From Hymenobacter roseosalivarius DSM 11622 (GTDB taxonomy: Bacteria; Bacteroidota; Bacteroidia; Cytophagales; Hymenobacteraceae), in contig NZ_FWWW01000070.1 in the NCBI RefSeq assembly GCF_900176135.1, positions 58 through 64,057 of the forward strand: a stretch of DNA of 64,000 nucleotides. Direction: 5' to 3'. Shown here piece after piece: positions 35,451-44,536 of the stretch. Below the pieces are notes generated by a model, which saw only the letters and a list, made by a program, of their open reading frames with translations, had not been told where the DNA came from and did no database searches. The position numbers were made by a program, and so were the translations under genes. Every line of letters begins with the position of its first letter. Positions within the stretch are counted from its first letter, which is position 1.

Positions 35451-35858
35451 TTACTTAATCCACCGGCTAGCTACCTGCGCCAAAAAGCCCCCCAACAGCG
35501 CACCTATGCCATCACTGAGCAAATCAGACCATTCGCCGTGGCGGCCCAGGTTCATGCTGTACTGCAGAATTTCAATCAAACCACCAAAAAGAATGCTCCC
35601 AATAATGACAAAGGATACAGCCGTAGCGCGCAACAGTGGAAAGCGGCTCTGACGCCGTATTGAGAAAAAGCTAAGCACCGCCAACACGGCAAATACAAAA
35701 GCATGGGCAGCCGTATCAAAAGAGAGCAACTCCCAGGTCGGTGTGACCGGCATATCCTTGCTCGGCGTGAGGGTCAGAAGTAAAATGAACGCCGCCCACG
35801 TCCCCGGCAGGACCACATAGGCCCGGCGCGGAGAAGCAGGCGGCGCTGAGGTAGACAC
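35451..35858 (-). CDS. VanZ-like membrane protein
   Basis: The 135-residue protein has four hydrophobic segments and VanZ-family features: SFDTAAHAFVFAVLA, GGLIEILQY and WSDLLSDGIGALLG. VanZ-type proteins are small membrane proteins of unclear function, one of which gives low-level teicoplanin resistance. The start is either GTG at 35858 (used) or TTG at 35864. It lies 12-18 bases after gcvH and is co-transcribed with it, an arrangement I know to be frequent in Bacteroidota. Confidence 0.85.
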   Translation of the reverse strand: MSTSAPPASPRRAYVVLPGTWAAFILLLTLTPSKDMPVTPTWELLSFDTAAHAFVFAVLAVLSFFSIRRQSRFPLLRATAVSFVIIGSILFGGLIEILQYSMNLGRHGEWSDLLSDGIGALLGGFLAQVASRWIK

Positions 35859-35876
35859 TGCCAATGTTCAGAGAAA

Positions 35877-36257
35877 TTAAGCGCCTACCAGCTCGCCGTA
35901 CGCTTCGGCTGTCAGCAGCGACTCTACTTCGGCGGGGTTAGCAACGGATATTTTAATAATCCAACCCTCACCGTACGGGTCAGCGTTAACGGTTTCGGGG
36001 CTGCCGTCGAGGTGGCTGTTTACTTCCAGCACGGTGCCCGAAATAGGGCTAAACAAGTCCGAAACCGTTTTTACGGCTTCCACTGTTCCAAATACTTCGT
36101 TCTGCGCTACCTCTTTATCAAGAGTGTCAATGTCCACGTACACGATGTCGCCAAGCTCCTTTTGGGCGTGGTCGGTGATGCCGATGTAGGCTACGTCGCC
36201 TTCTACACGCACCCACTCGTGCTCTTTGGTGTACTTCAGATTTTCGGGAAGATTCAT
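35877..36257 (-). CDS. gcvH: Glycine cleavage system H protein
   Basis: GcvH carries the methylamine intermediate of glycine cleavage on a lipoyl arm. The 126-residue protein has the lipoylation site K63 within [16 protein letters not shown]. The family start [15 protein letters not shown] and the end [18 protein letters not shown] are also present. The ATG at 36257 is used; a TTG nine bases upstream is in frame but unlikely. A perfect -7 box is 30 bases upstream. No gcvP or gcvT is in the window. Confidence 0.97.
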   Translation of the reverse strand: MNLPENLKYTKEHEWVRVEGDVAYIGITDHAQKELGDIVYVDIDTLDKEVAQNEVFGTVEAVKTVSDLFSPISGTVLEVNSHLDGSPETVNADPYGEGWIIKISVANPAEVESLLTAEAYGELVGA

Positions 36258-36286
36258 AAGGGACAAAATTGAAGAGGTAGAGACGG

Positions 36287-36294
36287 CAAAAGTA
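36287..36294 (-). promoter_or_regulatory. -7 element of the gcvH-vanZ operon
   Basis: The complement reads TACTTTTG, a perfect TAnnTTTG, 30 bases before the gcvH ATG and just after the sprA terminator. gcvH can therefore be transcribed independently of sprA. Confidence 0.65.
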
Positions 36295-36300
36295 AGAGTA

Positions 36301-36352
36301 AAATGGTCAGAATGGTTTTAGTGCTAATTTTCTGTGTTCATTCTGGCCATTT
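36301..36352 (-). terminator. Hairpin after sprA
   Basis: Arms 36301-36314 and 36339-36352 pair over 14 bp with one G-U pair around a 24-base loop, 22 bases after the sprA stop on the minus strand. The long loop and weak T-run make read-through into gcvH likely. Confidence 0.5.
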
Positions 36353-36373
36353 ATTGCCCTAACTCTTGGTAAG

Positions 36374-39300
36374 CTATTGCCCCAAGCTGTAACGTAATTG
36401 CAGGCCGCCCTCGGTGGAAGATGTTTTGAAGGCATTCTCCACGCGTGGATCTGAGATGTTGCGCGTAAAGAAGAATTGCAGGTTCAGGCGCTGATTGAGC
36501 ACATAATCGATGGTTGGGCGAAGCTGTACCTGGCGGTTGCCATTGGTGGTCAAGCTAACCGGGCGGCCCAGGCTAGCAGTCTGGCCGGTGCCAGGGTCCA
36601 CCACATCCAGGATAGTACGCTGAATGGTGGTGTTTTCGCGAATAGAAAGATCGAGGCGGGCCGTCAGCTCGTTGTTGAGCACGCGCTGATTATTGCCCGA
36701 GCCGAAGGGCAGCTTAAGACCATTCGTGACGTAGCCAAAACCAATCACCAGTTCCTGCGTGTGCAGCTCCGTGATTTGCGCATTGGTCGTGTTCAGGCCA
36801 ATGTCGCGCTCCGTGCGGTATTCTACCCGACCCGTAACTTTCTCCAGCGTCTGGAAATCGACGCCGATCAGCGGACTCAATCGTTCGGCAATAGTTACCT
36901 GCCCAATGACGTAATATGGAATAAACTGCCCCAGCCTGTTGATTTCTGTGGACAAATCTTCGGGTTCCAGCCTGTTCTCATATTGGCTAGCTGTGCCGTA
37001 GCTACCTACACTATACACCGAGGTGTAGGCGTGTCGCAGGGTGATGGAGCGGAAATAACGCTTTACGAAAGCTAGCTCAGCCAGACCATTGTAGTCGATG
37101 CGCCAGTTAGGTATCGGTATTTTGAGGAAAGGGGTGAACTTCCCATCATTCGTATTGCTCGATAACTTGCCACGGTACGCATCCAGGAAGGCGGGCAAAA
37201 GCACGTCCTGCGAATTGTAGCCGTATGTGCCGACGTTGCTGTTAGCGGCCGTTAGCCGCTCCTGGATTGGCCCCCGGTTCTCTACAAAGCGGTTAAAGGC
37301 TTTCGAAATGGTGCCATTCGCGGTCCGGTCGCCAAAGAAGGTTTGAATCGAAACAATAGATGTGCTGAAGGAGCCCGTACCTAGGCGCCGACGGCGGGCC
37401 AACTCGCCCGTAAAATCACCGTTGGTATCCTGAAGGGGTAGCAGCGACACTGAATCGACAGCTAGGCGGTAGAAGACGTCCTCGTTTGTTACTTGCTGCC
37501 AACGAGCATCCAAACGAATATTGAAGTCGCGGAAAGGCTCCAGAGCAGTCTGCAGGGTGATATTTTCAGTTCGCAGGGAGCTGAGCGGAGTATTCAGCAG
37601 GTCGCTACGCTGGGTATACCAGCCACGGCTAGCGGCCCGATCATAAAGCGCGTCGAGGTCGTACTGACGGCCAAGCAGGAAGGGTACACCGGGCGCATCG
37701 AAGTCGCTGTTCAACCCAAAAAACTTGGTTCGGGGCAGATAGCCGGGCAGCAAGGTGCCGTTGCTGAGCGTGTAGGTGAAGTTGAGGGAGCGTGCCGTCA
37801 TCAGGGAGCGCAACACGGCTTTCAGGAAACGCAACTCAGGTCCTTTGGCCGAATCGACGGGAGCAGTAACTGCGCCATTGACGGGCTGGGGGGCATTTTG
37901 GCCAGCGGCGCGGGCTCCGGGTGGAGGCGCGTTGTTGATGATATTCAGGAAGCGTACTTTGTTGTACAGCTTTACCAAATCGATGCGGCCGTTGGCGCTA
38001 AAAGCGCCGTTGTTTTGAATGGTATTGCCCAAGTTGAGTGGGATAGTCGTCGTATCGGCGAAGTTGGATGGGTTGACCGGCGCCCGCAACGCGGTAGAGG
38101 CCGCCTGCCACGTATAGTTGGCTTCGTAGCGCGTATCGGCGGTCAGCCAATCAGTGAGCGGGAACTTGTCCAGCGGCAGTCGGTAGGTGAGGGCAACGGT
38201 CTGATTGAAGTTGGTGGTGCGACCTCCTCTCTCAAACAAGTTGCGCCGCAGTAGCTCCCGGTTACGTTGGGCCTCCGGGCTTTCGCCCAGAGTACGGCCC
38301 GGCCCTTCGTCAATCACGCCACGATTCGTAGCTGTGTAGTCCAGAATGAGACTTTTGGTCAGGTCCCATTTCAAGTCATATATCCGGTTGAAAAAGAAGC
38401 TCTTCAGGAATACACCTGGAATCCCTTCTGTAGTCGGCACCTGACCAGGAATCAGCGTACGTTGGAGGAAACGCTCATTATAGCGCCGGTCCAGGTCGGC
38501 ACGGAAGGCGAAACGGCTGGGAGTTGGTGTGAAATTCAGCTCCTGGAAAATTTTCAGATACGGCGAGTCCAAGGCTTTAATGTTAGCCAGGGGCGTGTAA
38601 TTGCGGGGCGTCGTCTGGTAGATATAGGCTAGCGCCCCGTTGTAGGTGCGCGTAAATTCTCGGTCCGTTACGATGTCGGTGTGGTCGCGCTCCGTGAGCG
38701 AATAGCTCAGGGCCAGGTTCTCGATATCGTAGGGGCGCACCTTGCGCTCCGTGTCGGTGCGCTCTTTCCGCACGTTCAGCACGCTGATACTGCGGCTGGT
38801 TGTTTGGTCGATTACTTCGGTGCGGTACTTCGAGCGCTCCTCTGCGTTATCAAACTTTTGCAACGACTGCGTGAGCTCCGTATCCGGGTCGAGCGGGTCG
38901 TATTTGGGTACGCGGCTCTCCGTGCCGGCCTGCAGCAACACGGGCACGCGCAGGGCCAGCTTCTCAGGGAAGAACTTCTCGGCCGCTATTGTCGCGTTCA
39001 AGTCGCCGCGGCTGACGTTGTCCAGAGAGCGTTGACTGGGCCGGTCCTGTAAGCCGCCAAAGCCCACCGACGTGAAGCTGCCCGTAGCCGTGATATTGGC
39101 CAGATCGGCCAGCTTGGTATTAAAGCGCGCCGTGGCCGCGTACCCCGACTCGCGGTCGAAGTCAAACACCCGGAATTCATCGGCCCAGATGCAGAGCGAC
39201 TTGGGGGCATTATCGTCGGTGGGATTTAGTATACCAATCATTGCCCCCTGCACCGTGCTGAAATCGGGGTTGCCCACAATCGTGATTTGAGCTTCTATCC

Positions 39301-42300
39301 CGTTCTGGCCAATGACATTCTTTACGTACGGTACATTGAAAGGCACGTTGGCCGCATTACGCTCCGCTTTGGCATCAATGAACTGCTGCAAGGAAAGCTG
39401 CACCTCATTTTCCAGGGGCCAGATATCGCGCTGACCCGTGAGGCCGGGGCGCGATAGTTTCAGCGGTACGGAGTACTCGTAGTAGTTCTGGGTATAGTCA
39501 GTGCCGATGCGAATAAAGCCGCGCACCTGCCCGTCCTGAATGCTCTGGTCCTGGCTTTCAGCGTGCAGAAACAAGCGCAGTTGCTTATAGCGCAGCATGT
39601 TGATGCTGATGTTCTTGTACGCTGCCTTGCCGTAGCCATCGCGCAGACCTTCCACGCACAAGCGCAACGACTGCTCGTTCTGCTGACGATTTACGGTGCT
39701 GGAGCCGTATTCCCGGTCACGCTCGATGCCGGGGGGCAAAACATAAGGAATCTGGTCGGCACCCGCGGCCAGGCCGTTCTCTTCCAGACTTACCGTGGAG
39801 ATGTCGAAGGCGTCGGCATCGGTATCAGTGTTGATGTTCGGGCGGCCGGGCTCGGCAATAGTCGTGAGGAAGCGGCGCCACTGGTTGGCTACAAATTGGA
39901 GCTGCACCAGGCGCAATACCGCGGGCTGCTGCCACTGGGTCATGTACATCCGTACGAAGCGGATAGATTTGAACCCAAACGGCTGCCCATTCTGAGTTCC
40001 ACGCACCGCCGAATACTGACGCACTGGCACCCGAAACTGATACCACGATACATCGTTGCCGTTTCTCTTTGTGGTGATCTTGTCGATGATGTAGTTCTGG
40101 CCTACCGCTAGCTGCCCCGGCTGTAGCCGAATACGATACTCGTAGTAGCGCTCCTGGTCCGAAATAGCGTTGTCGCGGTTGAGGTCTTCCTTGTCGGGGA
40201 AAGCGGTAGAGCTCTGCTGGCTGTCGCCGTTGGAGTTGCCTTCCATGCCGTTGAAGTTCTTATAGCGACCCAGAATCTTCACGTCGCGGCCACCTGAATT
40301 GTAGTAGCCATCGAGATGGTGACGAAACCGGTCGGCGGAAGGGTCATCGAACTGAGCATATACCCCCTGGAAGAAGGTCCTTTCGTCCGTATCGTTCAAC
40401 CCATCAAGCCCAACATCCTGCAACGCCCGCCCGCCGGGAGCCGAGCTAAAGGCATCAGTAATAAACTGCTGACGCGTTACGCGGCCCCAAATACCCTGCT
40501 GTGCGTCAGCGGCCGTAATGCTGGCTCCATCAGGCAGGCCGTTCTCAAATTCGTGCCGCCCGTCCTTGAGCACGTCTTCCGACACCGAACCCAAATTTAG
40601 AAACAGATCACCGCCGGTAGTATTATTCTGGGGGGCATTTTCGGAGTCGTTAATCTGTCCGTTAGGCCCGGCAATGAACGGGTCCATCAGCCAGAACTCC
40701 ATGTACTCTACGTTAGCGTTGTCAAAGTCCGTGTCGAAGGTTATCTCCCGGCTGATGCCACCATACCGCGCAGCATTAGCGGCCGGCGCTTGGTTGGCAA
40801 ACTTACGCTCGTCGGTGGCCGATACTTCCGGCGTGTAGTTATACTGGCCCCGCTCGCCCGGATAATACGCCATGTCAAAGCTAAACTCGAAGCTGTTGCC
40901 GGTGGCACCTAAGTCGCGGTTGGGGAAAATCTCGCTACGCTCGATACCACGAGTGTAATGGTTGCTCAGGCTTGGGTCGCTGCTGGAAATATTCTGCGGC
41001 TTGCTTTGCCCGTTCGTGTAATAAGTCTGATCAATAGTGTACCAGGCCAGCTTCGCCCGACGATACGCCGACGAGAGCCCCTCCGGATTTGCCCCCTGCA
41101 AAGGCAACGGGGTAGAAGCCAGCCGCCAGGCTGTGGTTGCGTTCAGGCCCCCTAGCGAATAGGGGGTACGCGCTGTTTCGAAGTCGTCGATATAAGAAAC
41201 GCCGTTCTCGCCACGGCCTAGCTGTGAGCGGCCTGGCACCAATCGGGCAAACTCCCCGCTGAACGCTACCGAGGAAGGCTCCTTCGTGGCTATCAGCGGC
41301 AGCATATCCAGATATTTGGTCAGCACCCGCGAATCGCGGCGCATGTTCACGTCGAGGCCGTAGATGGTGTTGTTGCCTGGCTCATCGCCGATACTGACGC
41401 GGTTGATGCCGGGTGCCTGATTTTCGCGCAAATGCAGCACCGTGGCACCAAAGTTTATGTCCTGGTTCAGGCGATAATCAAAGCGGGCACCCACCAACCG
41501 GCGCGGCTGAATCTGCACTACGGCGTCCTTCTCAAACTCTACCCGCAACTCGTTAGCGGAATTCAGGTAACTAGGATTGAGAATTTTAACCTTGGCCTGA
41601 TCATAGAAAACCTGATAATCGCGGCCTTCTTCCAGCAAGGTGCTACCCGAGCGCACCCGTACTGAGCCGGGGGCCACCCGAATACCGGGCAAAGCAATTT
41701 CGTCGGTGGCGGTAGCTTGAAAACGCCCCTTGAGGAAGAACTTATCCTTCACCTGCACCTGCTGGGCATCACTCTGCGTCTGGGTGTACAGCTCATTGTA
41801 CACGTATTTGTCAATCAGGGCCGTCTCGGTGGCTGTGAACTGGGCGCGTAAAAAACTGCCAAACGGTTCCACCACCGGGAAGATGATCTTGCCTTGTTCC
41901 GGGTCGATGGTAATGCCGGGGAAAAAGTCAAAGTTGCCGTCGGGGTTGCGGTCGTTGTTTGGGTTTACGTTGTCAAGGTTGAGCACCTCAATCAAGGGCC
42001 GATTGGCAATCCGCTCGCCTTCCTTAAGCGAAATCAAGTCGACGCCCGTCTGGTCATCTTTGTAAACTACCTGAAGCTGGAAGTTGTCGCGGTTGAGTTG
42101 GCTGGCGTTGAGCGGATAGATGTTTTTCATCATCAAATCCCAGGTAGGCAGGTTGCCGCTGGCTAGGTTCGGGTTGCTCGGATTCGCGGCCGGATCGGCC
42201 AGGCCCACGCCGGGGTTGGTGGCCTTCAGCATTTTGAGGAAAATCACCTCATCCTGCCGTACGTTGGCGTAGTCTTCCACCAATTCGCCCACTTTGTACA

Positions 42301-43813
42301 CCTCGCCGTTGTACAAATATTCATACGACACCCCCAATACCTGCTCGGGCAACAAGGCCGTGTTCAGACTTAGGTAGCCAAGCTGAACATTAAAGGTGTA
42401 CTCGCGTGGGTCGAGCTTGCGGGCGCGAACCCGCTCAAAGTCCACGGTTTTTACCAGGTTCAGCCCGGCCGTATTCGCCAGGTAATTATCCACGGTCAGC
42501 TCGTTGCGGGCCTGGGGGGCATTTTCCAGCACGCGGCCAAACTCCGGGTTGGCATTGTTGGTGGCTATAACCCGCGGGCTGGGATTCTGGAACTGTGACC
42601 GATACACGCGGAAAGGCTCCGCTAAGTCCATCAACGTCACTATGTTGCGCAGGTTATCCGTGGTGCGGTTATCGTTGGTCACGTACACCTCCAGGCGCCG
42701 GATTTCTATACCCGACTGTACCGTAGGCAGGTTGCGCAGGGCCGCATCGTAGCGCTCGCGGAAAAAATGTGACAGGAAAAAGTGTCGGTCGCGCTCGTAT
42801 TGGCTGGCTTTGAACTCGAATATGCGGCTCTGAGCGCCATTTTGCACCCGCACCTCATCGGCGGTGCCGCGCAGAGTACTGGCCACGGCCGTAATGCCCA
42901 GCTTACCAAACTGCAGCTGGGTCTTGATACCAAACAAATTTTGCCCCCCCTGCACCAGGGAGTTGTTCAACGGCAAGCTCACGTTGCCCAGCTCCACCTT
43001 GCGGATAATATCGGTTTCGTAGCCCGTATAGTCGAGCTTCATGTTATTCTCGAAATCGAAGGCCGCTTTGGTGTCGTAGTTAAACGTGAGGCGCATCTTT
43101 TCCCCAATCTGCCCCGTCACATTCAGGTTCAGGTTCTGATCGTACTCAAAGTCACCCACGCGCTGCTGACGCAGGGTAAGCGCGGGGTTGCGGTTGCGGT
43201 TAAAACGCGCCCCCGCCCGCAAGGTCACGGCGCCCTGGGGCTTGATGTCCACGTAGCTGCCGCCAAAAATGCGGTCAGCGACAGGGCCCAGGTAGATGCG
43301 CGGAATAAGGCGGCGCGAGCCGGTTACACTTTCTCCATCCAAGCCCGCCGAGCGCGTGCGGAAATAGTCGCGCACCACTCGCTGCTGCTGATAGCGCGAG
43401 TACTCTTCAAAACTGACCCGCGTGGGGTCACGAAAATCAATATCTGAGCCGATGCTCTCCCGGATATTATAGTTCCGAAGGCTGTCGTCGGGCGTCACCT
43501 CCACATTCACGTTGGGGGGCAAATCCAGTAGCAAAGGTGACCGACGGCGCTGGGGCGAGAGGGGGGAGCCAATACGGTCCTGGGGGGCAATTTTGGGCCG
43601 CCGACTGGAGCGGTAGATACTCGTATCGGGCAGAACGGTGCGGGGTGTATCGGGGACTATAGCCAAAGCCGGCCGGCTAGCCACTGGCAGCCAGCTCCAC
43701 AACTGGCGTAGGGCAAATGGGTGGGCTCCGGTGGGTTCAGCCTGCGATAACCAAGTCAGCAAGGATGCGACAACGACTATAGAGGCGGCGAGAGACTTCT
43801 TACCGTGGGTCAA
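36374..43813 (-). CDS. sprA: Type IX secretion outer-membrane translocon SprA (Sov)
   Basis: SprA forms the giant 36-strand outer-membrane barrel through which type IX cargo passes. The 2479-residue length and sequence fit the family (ARFNRNRNPALTLRQQRVGDFEYDQNLNLNVTGQIG core, and repeated barrel strands to the end RYSLGQ). A hydrophobic signal segment is at residues 8-25. The only possible start is TTG at 43813, since a TAG stop lies three codons upstream and no other initiator is near. The start is 45 bases after ruvA. At least eight G6C words occur inside the gene. It is the only clear T9SS machinery gene in the window. Confidence 0.96.
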   Translation of the reverse strand: MTHGKKSLAASIVVVASLLTWLSQAEPTGAHPFALRQLWSWLPVASRPALAIVPDTPRTVLPDTSIYRSSRRPKIAPQDRIGSPLSPQRRRSPLLLDLPPNVNVEVTPDDSLRNYNIRESIGSDIDFRDPTRVSFEEYSRYQQQRVVRDYFRTRSAGLDGESVTGSRRLIPRIYLGPVADRIFGGSYVDIKPQGAVTLRAGARFNRNRNPALTLRQQRVGDFEYDQNLNLNVTGQIGEKMRLTFNYDTKAAFDFENNMKLDYTGYETDIIRKVELGNVSLPLNNSLVQGGQNLFGIKTQLQFGKLGITAVASTLRGTADEVRVQNGAQSRIFEFKASQYERDRHFFLSHFFRERYDAALRNLPTVQSGIEIRRLEVYVTNDNRTTDNLRNIVTLMDLAEPFRVYRSQFQNPSPRVIATNNANPEFGRVLENAPQARNELTVDNYLANTAGLNLVKTVDFERVRARKLDPREYTFNVQLGYLSLNTALLPEQVLGVSYEYLYNGEVYKVGELVEDYANVRQDEVIFLKMLKATNPGVGLADPAANPSNPNLASGNLPTWDLMMKNIYPLNASQLNRDNFQLQVVYKDDQTGVDLISLKEGERIANRPLIEVLNLDNVNPNNDRNPDGNFDFFPGITIDPEQGKIIFPVVEPFGSFLRAQFTATETALIDKYVYNELYTQTQSDAQQVQVKDKFFLKGRFQATATDEIALPGIRVAPGSVRVRSGSTLLEEGRDYQVFYDQAKVKILNPSYLNSANELRVEFEKDAVVQIQPRRLVGARFDYRLNQDINFGATVLHLRENQAPGINRVSIGDEPGNNTIYGLDVNMRRDSRVLTKYLDMLPLIATKEPSSVAFSGEFARLVPGRSQLGRGENGVSYIDDFETARTPYSLGGLNATTAWRLASTPLPLQGANPEGLSSAYRRAKLAWYTIDQTYYTNGQSKPQNISSSDPSLSNHYTRGIERSEIFPNRDLGATGNSFEFSFDMAYYPGERGQYNYTPEVSATDERKFANQAPAANAARYGGISREITFDTDFDNANVEYMEFWLMDPFIAGPNGQINDSENAPQNNTTGGDLFLNLGSVSEDVLKDGRHEFENGLPDGASITAADAQQGIWGRVTRQQFITDAFSSAPGGRALQDVGLDGLNDTDERTFFQGVYAQFDDPSADRFRHHLDGYYNSGGRDVKILGRYKNFNGMEGNSNGDSQQSSTAFPDKEDLNRDNAISDQERYYEYRIRLQPGQLAVGQNYIIDKITTKRNGNDVSWYQFRVPVRQYSAVRGTQNGQPFGFKSIRFVRMYMTQWQQPAVLRLVQLQFVANQWRRFLTTIAEPGRPNINTDTDADAFDISTVSLEENGLAAGADQIPYVLPPGIERDREYGSSTVNRQQNEQSLRLCVEGLRDGYGKAAYKNISINMLRYKQLRLFLHAESQDQSIQDGQVRGFIRIGTDYTQNYYEYSVPLKLSRPGLTGQRDIWPLENEVQLSLQQFIDAKAERNAANVPFNVPYVKNVIGQNGIEAQITIVGNPDFSTVQGAMIGILNPTDDNAPKSLCIWADEFRVFDFDRESGYAATARFNTKLADLANITATGSFTSVGFGGLQDRPSQRSLDNVSRGDLNATIAAEKFFPEKLALRVPVLLQAGTESRVPKYDPLDPDTELTQSLQKFDNAEERSKYRTEVIDQTTSRSISVLNVRKERTDTERKVRPYDIENLALSYSLTERDHTDIVTDREFTRTYNGALAYIYQTTPRNYTPLANIKALDSPYLKIFQELNFTPTPSRFAFRADLDRRYNERFLQRTLIPGQVPTTEGIPGVFLKSFFFNRIYDLKWDLTKSLILDYTATNRGVIDEGPGRTLGESPEAQRNRELLRRNLFERGGRTTNFNQTVALTYRLPLDKFPLTDWLTADTRYEANYTWQAASTALRAPVNPSNFADTTTIPLNLGNTIQNNGAFSANGRIDLVKLYNKVRFLNIINNAPPPGARAAGQNAPQPVNGAVTAPVDSAKGPELRFLKAVLRSLMTARSLNFTYTLSNGTLLPGYLPRTKFFGLNSDFDAPGVPFLLGRQYDLDALYDRAASRGWYTQRSDLLNTPLSSLRTENITLQTALEPFRDFNIRLDARWQQVTNEDVFYRLAVDSVSLLPLQDTNGDFTGELARRRRLGTGSFSTSIVSIQTFFGDRTANGTISKAFNRFVENRGPIQERLTAANSNVGTYGYNSQDVLLPAFLDAYRGKLSSNTNDGKFTPFLKIPIPNWRIDYNGLAELAFVKRYFRSITLRHAYTSVYSVGSYGTASQYENRLEPEDLSTEINRLGQFIPYYVIGQVTIAERLSPLIGVDFQTLEKVTGRVEYRTERDIGLNTTNAQITELHTQELVIGFGYVTNGLKLPFGSGNNQRVLNNELTARLDLSIRENTTIQRTILDVVDPGTGQTASLGRPVSLTTNGNRQVQLRPTIDYVLNQRLNLQFFFTRNISDPRVENAFKTSSTEGGLQLRYSLGQ

Positions 43814-43857
43814 GGGAGACTAAGAAAGACGGGCGGGCTAGCAGCCGGAGAGTAAAC

Positions 43858-44463
43858 CTAATTCGACTTCAAGGCAAATTTAATCAATTCCTCCACGCTC
43901 AGGTCATTACCGTGACGGTGCTGAATGGTCTCCAGCGTTTTTTCCGCCGCCGACCGGGCAAATCCCAACGTGACTAGAGCGGCTAACGCTTCGCTGCGGT
44001 TGGTATTGTGTGCCCGCGCCAGCGGTACGGTATCGATGCCGGCTTTGGCCAATAACTCATCCTTCCGAAGCTTATCTTTTAGCTCTAATACTACCCGTTG
44101 AGCGGTTTTTGGGCCTACTCCCTTGATGCTTTGAATGGAGCGCACATCCTCCTGAATGATGGCCTGCCGGATAGCGCCCACGCCCATGCTCGATACCATC
44201 ACGATGCCCGTGCCCGGCCCAATCCCCGACACCGAAATGAGCAGCATAAACAGCACTTTTTCATTCGGATCGAGGAAGCCGTAAAGGTTCTGACCGTCTT
44301 CCTTGATGTGCTGGTAAGTATAAATTTTAGCTTTTTCGCCTTCGGCTGGCAGCTTTGAGTAAGTAGCCAATGAAATCCTTACTTCATAGCCCACACCGCT
44401 CACATCCATAATAGCTAAAGCGGGGTCTTTGTAGGCGAGGGTACCGTCGAGGTAGGCAATCAT
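43858..44463 (-). CDS. ruvA: Holliday junction branch migration protein RuvA
   Basis: RuvA binds four-way junctions and loads RuvB. The 201-residue protein has the N-terminal OB domain (MIAYLDGTLAYKDPALAIMDVSGVGYEV, core GVGYEV). Tandem helix-hairpin-helix motifs follow (SVSGIGPGTG, SIKGVGPKTAQR), then the C-terminal RuvB-binding domain (EALAALVTLGF...SVEELIKFAL). ruvA directly before sprA is an arrangement I know from several Bacteroidota. It shares a transcript with sprA in all likelihood. Confidence 0.97.
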   Translation of the reverse strand: MIAYLDGTLAYKDPALAIMDVSGVGYEVRISLATYSKLPAEGEKAKIYTYQHIKEDGQNLYGFLDPNEKVLFMLLISVSGIGPGTGIVMVSSMGVGAIRQAIIQEDVRSIQSIKGVGPKTAQRVVLELKDKLRKDELLAKAGIDTVPLARAHNTNRSEALAALVTLGFARSAAEKTLETIQHRHGNDLSVEELIKFALKSN

Positions 44464-44493
44464 AGGGAAAGAATTGAGTTTTAGTTTTTATAG

Positions 44494-44530
44494 GAACGTC
44501 ATGCTTCCTTCGTCAGCATGACGTTCTTTT
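44494..44530 (-). terminator. Hairpin after malic enzyme gene, REP-like
   Basis: Arms 44494-44505 and 44515-44526 form a 12-bp stem (GAACGTCATGCT). It lies between maeB and ruvA, directly after the maeB stop. Its GTCATGCT/AGCATGAC core resembles the intergenic repeat near 6433-6463, so it may be a copy used as a terminator. Confidence 0.6.
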
Positions 44531-44536
44531 AAGGTC

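Noticed and set aside
37493..38254. Open frames of 120-250 codons opposite sprA
   Set aside because: They arise from codon bias in the long sprA gene and show no signal peptide, domain or promoter.
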